A stretch of 6,705 bases of DNA, from NCBI GenBank assembly GCA_024277605.1, contig JAJRUU010000017.1, positions 1-6,705 on the forward strand, in the 5' to 3' direction. Below the pieces are notes generated by a model. The model was not told where the DNA came from. It worked only from the letters and a program-made list of their open reading frames with translations, and did not search any database. The translations under genes and the position numbers were made by a program. The stretch comes from a bacterium (lineage in GTDB: Bacteria; SZUA-182; SZUA-191; JAJRXT01). Positions 1-4,800 of this stretch are shown here, piece after piece (within the stretch, counting starts at the first letter, position 1; every line of letters starts with the position of its first letter).

Positions 1-62
1 ATCCCGTAAATCTCCTCAAAACGCATCTTCCTGACCTCCTGTAGCAACTCTGTTCGTCTCAT
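1..62 (-). CDS. IS transposase, N-terminal part only (ISNCY-like)
   Basis: Reading leftwards from an ATG at 62-60, 20 codons remain open to the window edge and begin MRRTELLQEVRKMRF. This resembles the conserved start of ISNCY-type transposases, in which a short lead-in is followed by a helix-turn-helix segment that here lies beyond the window. A strong Shine-Dalgarno (AAGAGGAGGAG on the minus strand, about 64-76) sits directly before the ATG and fixes the start. The gene is divergent from the methyltransferase gene at 219, and the space between them carries the presumed IS end. Family assignment is by recall from only 20 residues. The catalytic domain is not visible, so whether the element is intact cannot be told from this window. 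Confidence 0.65.
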   Translation of the reverse strand, partial: MRRTELLQEVRKMRFEEIYG

Positions 63-90
63 GGCTCCTCCTCTTAAGGAGAACCATAAA

Positions 91-133
91 CCGGACAATT
101 CACGTGTTACAACTCCGGACAGTTTACTTGTTC
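91..133. repeat. Two subterminal direct repeats in the IS end
   Basis: CCGGACAATTCACGTGTTA (91-109) and CCGGACAGTTTACTTGTTC (115-133) match at most positions and are spaced 24 bp start to start, about two helical turns. They lie between the transposase start and the presumed IS terminus, which fits tandem binding sites for the transposase. The repeat is seen directly; the role is inferred. Confidence 0.6.
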
Positions 134-155
134 CTAACACCATAAGTGGCCGATC

Positions 156-184
156 TTGACAATCCAGCTTAAATAACCTACAAT
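156..184 (+). promoter_or_regulatory. Strong sigma-70-type promoter, -35 in the IS end
   Basis: TTGACA (156-161, consensus) is followed after exactly 17 bp by TACAAT (179-184, 5 of 6 matches to TATAAT). Transcription would start near 190, leaving a leader of about 28 nt before the ATG at 219. The -35 box coincides with the presumed outermost bases of the IS, while the -10 box lies in flanking DNA, the arrangement of a hybrid promoter made by an IS insertion. Confidence 0.65.
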
Positions 185-218
185 CAAACATCATTCACCC
201 CCAACTGGAATATCAACT

Positions 219-704
219 ATGTCAAATTTTAAAGGGAATCTTATGGCTACGGGAATCGGCAGCATTCCCTATATTGAAGTCAGTACCGGCTGCCGTTTTG
301 TGAGAGAAAACTTTCCAGATATCCCCTTCTGGCCGCAGTTGCCCCGCCGTACATTTTTGGAAAATATGTATGTGCAATACAGCAAGCAACTACCGGGAGT
401 CACCTTTGAAGGTGAACGCATGTTTATAGACACTAAAAGGGTGCCCGATGAGCTGGAGAGCTTTTATCAGAAATTTCTGGAAGAAAAACTGGACGACTTC
501 GCCCTGGATCCCGGCTATGCCCCCGGATTTTATGCCCTGCTTGAATCAAAACCCGATTTAGGCCGGCTCACCGCCGTAAAAGGCCAGATTACCGGCCCCA
601 TCAGCTTTGGGCTCCAGGTAACCGATGAAGGGCGCCGGGCGATTATCTATGATGATACGCTAAAAGATGTAGCCATCAAGAACCTGACTCGTATCGCCCA
701 GTAG
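219..704 (+). CDS. N-terminal fragment of UROD/MetE-like protein
   Basis: This 161-residue half carries the glycine-rich start of the barrel (ATGIGSIPY, about residues 10-18) and the GQITGPISFGLQ motif (about 121-132) typical of MetE/UROD-like proteins. ATG 219 keeps the FKGN lead-in that homologues have before ATGIGS, but its Shine-Dalgarno (TGGAA) is weak. An in-frame ATG at 243 has a better AAGGGA six to seven bases upstream and is a real alternative. The fragment ends at TAG 702-704 in the middle of a helix. Without the second half it lacks all zinc ligands and would not be an active enzyme. Confidence 0.7.
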   Translation: MSNFKGNLMATGIGSIPYIEVSTGCRFVRENFPDIPFWPQLPRRTFLENMYVQYSKQLPGVTFEGERMFIDTKRVPDELESFYQKFLEEKLDDFALDPGYAPGFYALLESKPDLGRLTAVKGQITGPISFGLQVTDEGRRAIIYDDTLKDVAIKNLTRIAQ

Positions 705-725
705 CAAGAGCATAGATTAGAAGAA

Positions 726-1253
726 TTGTGTCCGCAAACTATAATGTTTATCGATGAACCATACTTAAGCTCTTTCGGATCGGCCTTTGTGAACCTGACC
801 CGGGAGCAGGTTATCTCGGCGCTTAATGAAGTTATCGAAGGCTTAAGCGGCTTAAGCGCTATCCATTGCTGCGGTAATACCGACTGGTCGCTACTGTTTG
901 AAACCAAGGTGAATATCATCTCGCTGGATGCATACTCCTTCGGTAAACGGCTTACCCTGTATCTGGATCAGCTGAAGCAATTTATTGCTCGAGGCGGTAT
1001 AATCGCCTGGGGAATTGTGCCCACCAGTGAGGAGCATATCCTTAATGAGAATGTCGATTCTCTGCTTAGCCGCTTGGAGACCGTATGGGAGGAGTTGGAT
1101 AAACAAGGTATCCCTGCCGACACCTGGCAGAAAGCCTCTTTGATCACCCCAGCCTGCGGGGTAGGCAGTTTAGATGAAACCGTGGCCACCTGGGTATTTA
1201 ACACCACCGCCGGCTTGAGTGATAAGTTTAGAGAAAAGTATGGGATAAAGTAG
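726..1253 (+). CDS. C-terminal zinc-binding fragment of UROD/MetE-like protein
   Basis: From TTG 726 this half encodes 175 residues with FIDEPYLSSFGSAF, then IHCCGNTDW (His47, Cys49 of the fragment), SLDAYSF (Asp68), and TPACGVGSL (Cys144). In MetE the zinc ligands are a His-x-Cys pair, an acidic residue and a distant Cys in a PxCG context, so the complete set appears kept. This means the only visible lesion in the gene is the stop. TTG 726 has only a weak purine run (AGAAG) upstream, so independent translation is doubtful; coding probably begins in the upstream half. A tandem 9-bp duplication (840-857, GLSGLS) lies just before the His-x-Cys motif. Confidence 0.65.
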   Translation: MCPQTIMFIDEPYLSSFGSAFVNLTREQVISALNEVIEGLSGLSAIHCCGNTDWSLLFETKVNIISLDAYSFGKRLTLYLDQLKQFIARGGIIAWGIVPTSEEHILNENVDSLLSRLETVWEELDKQGIPADTWQKASLITPACGVGSLDETVATWVFNTTAGLSDKFREKYGIK

Positions 1254-1257
1254 GAAT

Positions 1258-1349
1258 AAAATCCAAATGTCAAAATCCAAGGGGTCAATGACCCAAGTTC
1301 AAAGGAAATCCAAAATCCAAATGCCAATTTTTTTTGACATTTGGACTTT
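1258..1349. repeat. Inverted-repeat block with CCAAATGTCAAA arms
   Basis: CCAAATGTCAAA (1263-1274) is exactly complementary to TTTGACATTTGG (1333-1344), with near-matches extending a few bases further out. A degenerate copy (AATCCAAATGCCAA, about 1314-1327) lies next to the right arm, and a small perfect palindrome GGGTCA-A-TGACCC (1282-1294) lies in the loop. Similar 'AAATCCAAATGTCAAA' strings recur between genes in genomes of several uncultivated phyla as I remember them. No protein is encoded. It could be a small non-autonomous mobile repeat. Confidence 0.55.
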
Positions 1350-1407
1350 GGTATTTGTTCTTTCGGTTTGTCCCCAAGAAAGACCAAATCTTACGGAGTA
1401 GTGAAAA

Positions 1408-2121
1408 ATGGGAAAAACTGTTGGAGAACTCCTAGATGATCTCTTGGAACATATTGAAAAAAGCCTCACACGAGATGGAGATAGAATAGATCGGGAATCT
1501 TTAAGAAAATTTAAAAGAAAATACGATGCCCTTGATTCAAGATTAATGGAAGGCAGAGAAAGTTATATCGTTACCCCCACAGAATATAATATGTTACTTG
1601 AATACAAGGAGGTACTTGAAGGTTTATTCAAACCCAAAACTGATGAGGAATTACTGGATCACTATCTCGACAAAATTGACAAGGTTGATCTTATAAAAAG
1701 GGCGGAGAAATGGGATATACTTTTTATAAGATCAAGACCATCGCCGCAAGTAGCGTTATATTTAGGTGAGGCTTCCAGGTGCTATATCTATGGGTTTTTT
1801 CTTGCTTGTATTGCTTTGTGTAGAGCAGTTATTGATTTTGCCCTAGAAGAAATTTCAGGAAAAAAGAAGATTAAGATATGGGAAACAAAGCCTGAAAAGA
1901 AAGGTCTCCAAGCCATACAACCTGTCCCCCTCAACAACTTGATTAAGATTGCCAGAGATGAAAATGTATTAGACCGAAAATTGGCAAGGGATGCTCACAA
2001 GATAAAAAAACTGGGAAATGACTGTCTTCATGAAGGGCTTACTAATCCCAGCTATGAAGGTGATGCCTTTAATTCTCTAACAAAGACCAAAGATATTTTG
2101 GCGCATCTTTATAATGGGTAG
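1408..2121 (+). CDS. DUF4145-like hypothetical protein
   Basis: A 237-residue cytoplasmic protein without signal peptide. The first ~110 residues are charged and helical. The second half resembles the DUF4145 type: YLGEASRCYIYGFFLACIAL (about 118-137), a helix that packs as a core, then a basic linker, then LNNLIKIARDENVLDRKLARDAHKIKKLGNDCLHEG (about 175-210) with the H-x8-GN-x3-H pattern. DUF4145 domains occur in accessory and defence-associated proteins, often fused to nucleases, but no catalytic motif is visible here. ACGGAG ends nine bases before ATG 1408 and supports the start. The gene is AT-rich, favouring AAA, ATA, AGA and TTA more than ruvX or mltG, which suggests acquisition. hicB follows after 41 bp. 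The family call is moderate; the function is unknown. Confidence 0.7.
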   Translation: MGKTVGELLDDLLEHIEKSLTRDGDRIDRESLRKFKRKYDALDSRLMEGRESYIVTPTEYNMLLEYKEVLEGLFKPKTDEELLDHYLDKIDKVDLIKRAEKWDILFIRSRPSPQVALYLGEASRCYIYGFFLACIALCRAVIDFALEEISGKKKIKIWETKPEKKGLQAIQPVPLNNLIKIARDENVLDRKLARDAHKIKKLGNDCLHEGLTNPSYEGDAFNSLTKTKDILAHLYNG

Positions 2122-2162
2122 TATTTCGGGCCACTACCCCAACATAAAGAGAGGATAATTTC

Positions 2163-2396
2163 ATGAAAAAATATAAGGCTCAGGTTATTATAGAGCAGGA
2201 CGAGGATGGAAAATACATAGCCAATTGTCTTGCCTTACAAGGTTGTTACACCCAGGGAGATACCTTTGAGGAGGCCATAGATAATATTAAAGATGTTGTA
2301 AAGATGTGTCTTGAGGAACTGGAGGAGGAACATAAAACTATCCAGCTTAAATATCCTGAGGTAATCGCTACAAAACAACTTGAGATTGCTATATGA
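2163..2396 (+). CDS. hicB: HicB-type antitoxin, short form
   Basis: A 77-residue protein with the HicB core: YKAQVIIEQDEDGKYIANC (beta strands), then ALQGCYTQGDTFEEAIDNIKD (about 24-44) and an acidic C-terminal helix. It is of the short form, without a separate DNA-binding domain. HicB normally neutralises HicA, a small double-stranded-RNA-binding mRNA interferase encoded in the same operon. GAGAGGA lies about eight bases before ATG 2163. The stop TGA overlaps a following ATG (ATGA, 2393-2396), the usual coupling between hicB and a downstream hicA, but only a hicA stump remains. With no toxin nearby, this is either an orphan relic or an antitoxin acting on a HicA encoded elsewhere. Confidence 0.82.
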   Translation: MKKYKAQVIIEQDEDGKYIANCLALQGCYTQGDTFEEAIDNIKDVVKMCLEELEEEHKTIQLKYPEVIATKQLEIAI

Positions 2397-2443
2397 GTAG
2401 CAAACTTCCTCTAGCTATAACAATAATGGAGTCAACTTTGTAG
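2393..2443 (+). pseudogene. hicA: hicA toxin stump, deleted after about 8 codons
   Basis: The ATG overlaps the hicB stop as ATGA and opens MSSKLPLAIT, then runs to TAG at 2441 after 16 codons. HicA toxins typically begin with a short M-x-x-KLP lead followed by G-x-E-V/L, so the first six residues fit and the rest do not. The catalytic His that follows later in HicA is missing. The stop directly abuts the ruvX ATG at 2444, so a deletion probably joined the hicA 5' end to the ruvX leader. The match is short; a chance leader ORF coupling hicB to ruvX translation is the alternative. Confidence 0.5.
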
Positions 2444-2887
2444 ATGACTATTTTGGGACTGGATGTTGGCGATAGGACTATCGGGATAGCGGTATCCGAT
2501 GAACTGGGATGGACCGCCCATGGTTTAAAAACCATCAAACGTATTGGCATAAAAAAAGACATCGGCGAGCTCAAAGGTATAATTGAAGAGTACCAGGTAG
2601 ATCAGCTGGTGGTAGGGCTACCTAAGAATCTCGACGGCAGTCTGGGGCCTCAGGCACAGAAGGTGTTGTCCTTTATCGATAAGATAAAGCAACCCTTATG
2701 GCTGCCTATTAACACCTGGGATGAGCGCTTCAGCAGCCAGGAAGCCCAGCGGACTTTAAAGGAAGCGGGCCTCAACTGGCGAAAAAGCAAGGCGCTGGAA
2801 GATCAAGTGGCCGCTTCACTTATTCTGCAAGGTTATTTAGATTATCTAAAGCATCAGGAGCGGAGAAATGACTCCATCTCCGAATAA
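2444..2887 (+). CDS. ruvX: RuvX/YqgF-type nuclease, 16S rRNA processing
   Basis: A 147-residue protein of the RNase H-like YqgF family, near the family's usual 135-150. Visible motifs: LDVGDRTIGIAVSD with catalytic-type Asp7; VVGLPKNLDGSLG (56-68); TWDERFSSQEA with Glu94; and KALEDQVAASLIL with Asp120. All expected acidic residues are present. YqgF is required for 5'-end maturation of 16S rRNA, and the older name reflects a Holliday-junction resolvase-like fold. ATG 2444 is forced, since TAG precedes it in frame; its Shine-Dalgarno is weak (TGGAG, 12 bases away). The end overlaps mltG by 20 bp. The LGWTAHGLKTI segment reads like Clostridia-type homologues. Confidence 0.93.
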   Translation: MTILGLDVGDRTIGIAVSDELGWTAHGLKTIKRIGIKKDIGELKGIIEEYQVDQLVVGLPKNLDGSLGPQAQKVLSFIDKIKQPLWLPINTWDERFSSQEAQRTLKEAGLNWRKSKALEDQVAASLILQGYLDYLKHQERRNDSISE

Positions 2888-3899
2888 AACCAGGGTCGAG
2901 CTAATCATATTCAGCTTGCTGTTTCTCGTAATAGCTGGGCTAAGCTATGCCTATGTGCTGTTACACACCCCCAATTCAAGCGCCGCCGTAGACAAGCTTA
3001 TAGAAATCCAGCGGGGCATGGGAATTAAGCAAGTAAGCAACCTGCTCAAAGAACAAGAAATCATCGAACACCCCGTGCTTTTTGTCAGCTGGGCCAGATT
3101 AATCGGAGTTGACCAGCGTATCAAGGCCGGCGAGTATACCCTAAGCGCCGCTTTGTCACCGAATGACATATTGGCTATACTGGAAGAAGGAAAAAGCATA
3201 CTCCACAAAGTAACCGTTCCCGAGGGTTACAGCATAAAGCAAATAGCGGATATATTAGCCGCCGATGGATTGATAGATAAAGCTGAATTTATAGCCGCCG
3301 CACATGACCCTGAGCTAATAAACCGCTGGGGCATCCCTAACGACAGTCTGGAAGGCTATCTGTTTCCAGATACCTACCATTTCCATAAAGGTACCAGCGC
3401 CAAGGATGTAGCAAATTCCATGTTGGAACAATTTAAACATAATATCTCCCCGGAGTGGCAGGAGCGGGCTTCCGCCCTGGGGTTTTCAATACATCAGATT
3501 ATCACCCTGGCCTCGCTGATTGAAAAAGAGGCGGGAGTGGCTGACGAACGTCCCCTGGTTTCGGCTGTCTACCATAACCGGCTAAAGGCCAATATTCGCC
3601 TGCAATGCGACCCTACGGTAATATATGCTATTCCAAATTTCGACGGGAACATAACCCGCAAGCATTTAAGGCTGGATTCCCCATATAATACCTATCGCTA
3701 CCGGGGACTGCCGCCGGGGCCAATCGCCAATCCCGGCCGGGCTTCTATTTACGCGGCACTGTATCCCGCCGAAGTCGATTATCAATACTTTGTCTCCCGC
3801 AATGACGGTACCCACCAATTCTCCACCACCTTGCGCCAGCATAATAATGCGGTACTAAAATACCAAAAACGCCGCCGCCCATCTGCGGTGGAGCAATGA
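2868..3899 (+). CDS. mltG: Endolytic murein transglycosylase MltG (YceG-like)
   Basis: A 343-residue inner-membrane enzyme that cleaves nascent glycan strands and so ends peptidoglycan elongation. Residues about 11-32 form one transmembrane segment. Then come a LysM-like region (about 41-110; GMGIKQVSNLL, KAGEYTLS) and the YceG catalytic domain from about 115: VPEGYSIKQIA, LEGYLFPDTY (161-170), LASLIEKEAG with the catalytic Glu219, the NRL and QCDPTVIY motifs (about 237-253), and SPYNTYRYRGLPPGPIANPG (271-290). All hallmark motifs are intact. AGGAG (2856-2860) lies seven bases before ATG 2868 inside the end of ruvX, so the two are translationally coupled. It is the last gene before a long repeat-rich gap. 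Confidence 0.95.
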   Translation: MTPSPNKTRVELIIFSLLFLVIAGLSYAYVLLHTPNSSAAVDKLIEIQRGMGIKQVSNLLKEQEIIEHPVLFVSWARLIGVDQRIKAGEYTLSAALSPNDILAILEEGKSILHKVTVPEGYSIKQIADILAADGLIDKAEFIAAAHDPELINRWGIPNDSLEGYLFPDTYHFHKGTSAKDVANSMLEQFKHNISPEWQERASALGFSIHQIITLASLIEKEAGVADERPLVSAVYHNRLKANIRLQCDPTVIYAIPNFDGNITRKHLRLDSPYNTYRYRGLPPGPIANPGRASIYAALYPAEVDYQYFVSRNDGTHQFSTTLRQHNNAVLKYQKRRRPSAVEQ

Positions 3900-3908
3900 C
3901 ACGCTATA

Positions 3909-3965
3909 GGGTACCTTGAAAAAGGGGACAGGTCCCTGGGTACCTGTCCCTGGGGAACTATCCCC
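3909..3965. repeat. REP-like pair of GC-rich hairpins after mltG
   Basis: GGGACAGGT (3925-3933) pairs perfectly with ACCTGTCCC (3942-3950) across an 8-nt loop, and GGGGA (3952-3956) pairs with TCCCC (3961-3965). GGGTACC occurs at 3909-3915 and again at 3938-3944. GGGGACAGGTCCC-type strings are recurrent intergenic repeats in many anaerobe genomes. No T-run follows, so this is not a typical intrinsic terminator, though the hairpins could slow mRNA decay downstream of mltG. Confidence 0.6.
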
Positions 3966-4021
3966 AATGGGCTATGTTTCTCACTTGCTAAAGCTAACGA
4001 ACCCCAAAGTCCGACAGACTC
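3966..4021 (-). repeat. Half MITE, one terminal inverted repeat only
   Basis: The 56 bp ending CCAAAGTCCGACAGACTC (4004-4021) are roughly 90% identical to the reverse complement of the left half of the MITE at 4467-4627, with one change in the 18-bp terminal repeat (4018) and a 2-bp length difference inside. No partner end is found to its left, where the REP-like hairpins begin at once. It is a truncated copy or a remnant of a related IS. Confidence 0.7.
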
Positions 4022-4103
4022 CTGGACTCTCCATTACAGCTACGATTTCCGAATGATAACATGTTGTAATCAACGTTTCTAGCATAATATACAATATATT
4101 AAA

Positions 4104-4118
4104 CCCGAAAAATTCGGG
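4104..4118. repeat. Perfect CCCGAA-AAA-TTCGGG hairpin
   Basis: Six-base arms with an AAA loop. A sister hairpin is at 4312-4330 (arms of eight pairs including one G-T, same AAA loop). Each stands upstream of one copy of the larger stem-loop repeat, so they seem to be parts of the same unit. Neither is followed by a T-run. Confidence 0.6.
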
Positions 4119-4142
4119 CAGGCACAGCCTGTTTCTTCAGGA

Positions 4143-4212
4143 CGTTGGCTTATAAATCTTATCTCGCAAGGGGTGTCTTGCAAACCCAGCCTGAATTTAT
4201 GAATAGGTCGGG
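4143..4212. repeat. Stem-loop repeat, copy 1 (uninterrupted)
   Basis: Seventy bp, of which 59 match copy 2 without any gap once the MITE in copy 2 is removed. TTATAAAT (4150-4157) pairs with ATTTATGA (4195-4202), and an inner hairpin GCAAG/CTTGC spans 4166-4181. I do not recognise a riboswitch or named RNA. It may be a structured RNA or a mobile hairpin repeat. Confidence 0.65.
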
Positions 4213-4269
4213 TGATGGATTACAAAATCATTAAAAATCAGATTGCTAATATAGTTAATTTAGTATAAA

Positions 4270-4297
4270 ATTACATAAGGAATTGTCCCCATGTAAT
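4270..4297. repeat. ATTACAT/ATGTAAT inverted repeat
   Basis: Seven-base perfect arms (4270-4276 and 4291-4297) around a 14-nt spacer in an AT-rich stretch (about 4217-4310) between the two stem-loop repeats. It could be an operator or a chance pairing; nothing else coding or structured is seen here. Confidence 0.35.
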
Positions 4298-4311
4298 CTG
4301 CATTGTTTAAT

Positions 4312-4330
4312 GACCCGAAAAATTTGGGTC
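4312..4330. repeat. Second CCCGAA-type hairpin
   Basis: GACCCGAA (4312-4319) pairs with TTTGGGTC (4323-4330), with one G-T pair and an AAA loop. It parallels the hairpin at 4104-4118 but stands 89 bp, instead of 24 bp, before its stem-loop repeat. The longer spacer also has a small AATAAA-GT-TTTATT hairpin (4403-4416). Confidence 0.55.
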
Positions 4331-4419
4331 TTGTTATGGGCGAATCGACATTTAGTTGAAAAGTATAAATTTATCAGCTTCCTGCTCCTGCCGCCTCGGG
4401 CAAATAAAGTTTTATTGGG

Positions 4420-4654
4420 CGTTGGCTCATAAACCTTATCTTACAAGGGATGTCTTGCGAACCTAGGAGCCTGTCGGACTTTGGGGTTCGTAGCGAGGCA
4501 AGTGAGAAATATAGCCCATTTTTTCGATCATTTGAGGCGCATAGCATGTCTATTTAACGAAAATGAACGGGAAAATGGATATGTTTATCACTTGTCGCAG
4601 TAGAATTATCCAAAGTCCGACAGGCTCCTAGACTGAGTTTATGAGTAGATCGGG
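4420..4654. repeat. Stem-loop repeat, copy 2, split by a MITE
   Basis: The left part (4420-4466) matches copy 1 at 40 of 47 positions, all seven differences being transitions. The right part (4632-4654) matches at 19 of 23. The MITE plus one CTAG (4467-4631) lies between. CTCATAAAC (4426-4434) pairs perfectly with GTTTATGAG (4637-4645) once the insertion is removed, so the insertion splits the main stem. Confidence 0.7.
4467..4627. mobile_element. 161-bp MITE with 18-bp perfect inverted ends and CTAG target duplication
   Basis: GAGCCTGTCGGACTTTGG (4467-4484) is the exact reverse complement of 4610-4627. The element is flanked by CTAG at 4463-4466 and 4628-4631. Imperfect pairing continues inward for about 50 bp on each side (CACTTG and AATGG blocks), leaving a short middle. 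There is no ORF, so transposition would need a transposase from elsewhere. GAGCCTGTCGGACTTT-type ends recall IS1182-like elements, but that is from memory. Copy 1 of the host repeat shows the site without the insertion. Confidence 0.82.
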
Positions 4655-4800
4655 ATGAATGTGGTGTGCTGTATGAAACGGAATTTTTCAAGATACCCAA
4701 CTGTGAATCAGAAATGTTCCCGGCCCTGAATTTTCAAGGTGCCGTCCATTATTAAAATCTCAGACAACCACACAGCCAATACCAGCGATATATATTTTAC

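Larger units (their letters stand above)
1..161 (-). mobile_element. End of an insertion sequence, partial
   Basis: This covers the transposase start plus about 100 bp of non-coding DNA holding two spaced direct repeats (91-109 and 115-133), as expected for transposase-binding sites near an IS end. The outer boundary is inferred: reading inward on the minus strand from 161 gives TGTCAAGATCGGCC, and a 5'-TG terminus is common for ISs. The other IS end and any target duplication lie outside the window, so position 161 may be wrong by several bases. Confidence 0.5.
219..1253 (+). pseudogene. UROD/MetE-like zinc methyltransferase, interrupted by an in-frame TAG
   Basis: Two open stretches (219-704 and 726-1253) are in the same frame and separated only by TAG at 702-704. 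Read through, they give one protein of about 344 residues, a normal length for stand-alone UROD/MetE-like proteins (the fold of cobalamin-independent methionine synthase C-terminal domain and of MtaA/MtbA). Such enzymes bind zinc and move methyl groups to or from a thiol or corrinoid; the substrate here is unknown. Sequence on both sides of the stop is well conserved, and homologues as I remember them carry Trp in this place (AQ-W-QE), so TGG to TAG is the simplest explanation. Upstream is the IS-derived promoter, downstream an accessory segment. Either a young pseudogene, a sequencing error, or, less likely, a read-through gene. Confidence 0.75.

Noticed and set aside
702..704. TAG as a pyrrolysine codon in a methyltransferase gene
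   Set aside because: Pyrrolysine is known from MtmB, MtbB and MttB, not from the UROD/MetE-like fold. A Trp codon is expected here from remembered homologues, and TAG also serves as the normal stop of this gene and of the DUF4145-like gene.
647..919. Minus-strand ORF opposite the methyltransferase
   Set aside because: It is antisense to well-conserved coding sequence, has no ribosome site and resembles no family.
1334..1362. TTGACA before the DUF4145-like gene as a promoter
   Set aside because: The bases at the proper distance for a -10 box (GTTCTT) do not fit, and the TTGACA is part of the inverted-repeat arm.
968..1387. Minus-strand ORF of 139 codons
   Set aside because: It covers the antisense of the methyltransferase end plus the CCAAATGTCAAA repeat block; its FGFW-like stretch is just translated repeat.
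4143..4654. Riboswitch such as c-di-GMP-I, purine or cobalamin type
   Set aside because: The conserved loop sequences of these classes are missing; only general stem-loop structure is seen, and the repeats are too far from the next start.
4143..4654. CRISPR array
   Set aside because: Only two copies, irregular spacing, 70-bp unit, and no cas genes.
4645..4755. Short open frame (about 36 codons) before the TPR gene
   Set aside because: No start codon with a ribosome site, no recognisable similarity, and a length expected by chance.
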